From positions 1 to 64,000 of the forward strand of contig CAWDQE010000024.1 of the NCBI GenBank assembly GCA_963804375.1: 64,000 nucleotides of DNA, read 5' to 3'. Each line of letters starts with the position of its first letter. The first letter of the stretch is position 1. Shown here in pieces: positions 63,634 through 64,000 of the stretch. Position numbers and translations under genes: made by a program. This stretch comes from JANXQG01 sp963804375. GTDB lineage: Bacteria; Planctomycetota; Planctomycetia; Pirellulales; Thermoguttaceae. The notes under the pieces are model-generated. The model worked only from the letters and a program-made list of their open reading frames with translations. It was not told the DNA's origin and made no database searches.

Positions 63634-64000
63634 TTAGCGACTGATCGACAGAAGTCGATGCGCGCAAGTAACCGCCAAGGAGCCGTCGCCGACCGCGAAG
63701 CCGACGCGCTTGGTCGACCCCGAGCGGATATCTCCGGCGGCGAGTATGCCCGGCGCCGTCGTCTCCAGCGGGCAAGGGTCGCGATCGCCACGCGGCCATA
63801 ATCCGGAACGCACGACGTCGGTACCGGTCAGCAGGTAGCCGTTGGCATCGCGGGCGATGTTCGCCGGAAGCCAGTCGGCCGACGGCTCGGCGCCGATGAA
63901 TACGAACACGGCCGAACAAGGCACCCGGCTCTGTTGCGCCGTGGCGTTATTTCGCACGACAATTGCGTCAATACGATGATTTCCGCAGACGGATTCGACA
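63634..64000 (-). CDS. Thioredoxin-reductase-like FAD oxidoreductase, C-terminal part (runs off window)
   Basis: The open frame continues to the window edge. The visible C-terminal part has VFVFIGAEPSADWLP, RDANGYLLTGTDVVR, and the FAD-binding TTAPGILAAGDIRSGSTKRV, followed by the VGFAVGDGSLAV helix. These are typical of the thioredoxin reductase family, which in planctomycetes and others often has an extra regulatory N-terminus. The redox-active CxxC would lie outside the window. It ends 18 bp before the start of the PTS enzyme I gene. Confidence 0.85.
   Translation of the reverse strand, partial: VESVCGNHRIDAIVVRNNATAQQSRVPCSAVFVFIGAEPSADWLPANIARDANGYLLTGTDVVRSGLWPRGDRDPCPLETTAPGILAAGDIRSGSTKRVGFAVGDGSLAVTCAHRLLSISR

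Overview
The window reads like an accessory, decay-rich stretch of a planctomycete chromosome (Planctomycetota, probably Pirellulales-like). The evidence is protein content: a surface protein with the LEPLENRVLL leader and repeats of the DUF5650 type, a PmoA-family/Gfo-Idh-MocA pair with a Tat leader, coiled-coil membrane proteins of a kind common in this phylum, and a tyrosine recombinase of a typically planctomycete family. Coding density is low. Many genes are broken, truncated or fused at abrupt junctions, and there are several families of dispersed and tandem repeats. No CRISPR array or rRNA was seen.

Layout. 0.2-2.7 kb: rmuC remnant, a toxin-33/DUF4279 fusion gene, a small hypothetical gene and the first ~50 codons of a cytosine methyltransferase. 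3.1-4.5 kb: a G-rich ~65-bp tandem array, then the 3' half of a tRNA-Leu(CAA), probably an attachment-site scar. 4.8-9.7 kb: a small gene, a dispersed repeat and three unknown genes, two of them divergent tandem paralogues. 9.9-16.25 kb (minus strand): the most interesting locus, a seven-gene operon with a ThiF/E1-like adenylating enzyme, an E2/UBC-like protein, a membrane-anchored JAMM peptidase, two membrane coiled-coil proteins (one ending in Gly-Gly), a 68-residue protein and a TPR/beta-sandwich membrane protein. It looks like a ubiquitin-like conjugation and deconjugation system tied to the membrane. 17.4-20.6 kb: a polar amino-acid-type ABC importer (permease and ATPase frameshifted) and a SAM methyltransferase. 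20.9-25.2 kb: a three-gene operon with a divergent histidine-kinase-like protein and a receiver-like protein. 25.4-29.9 kb: a mosaic of broken genes (radical SAM, serine recombinase, ATPase, homing-endonuclease-associated repeats, ParB) and an antitoxin whose toxin is cut off. 30.6-32 kb: a leucine-carboxyl-methyltransferase-family gene between direct repeats, then one of two copies of a promoter-hairpin-tRNA-like module. 32-40.9 kb: the broken surface protein, exported hypotheticals and two paralogous lipoproteins. 41.2-42.8 kb: an IS transposase. 43.3-49.7 kb: the second tRNA-like copy, a metallophosphoesterase, two unknown genes, a methylase scrap and a polytopic membrane protein. 49.7-51.6 kb: a second G-rich array and an intact tRNA-Arg(ACG) with terminator. 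51.7-53.6 kb: a frameshifted integrase and a small gene. 53.7-64 kb: metabolic and stress genes (PmoA family, Gfo/Idh/MocA, Ohr, thioredoxin-like, aldo-keto reductase, Mug, PTS enzyme I-like, FAD oxidoreductase) mixed with fragments.

How it fits together. The two tRNA sites, each with a G-rich array on its 3' side, and the integrase next to tRNA-Arg suggest repeated integration and deletion of mobile islands. Several one-base frameshifts interrupt otherwise conserved proteins. Some may be assembly errors rather than real decay, which the sequence alone cannot decide.
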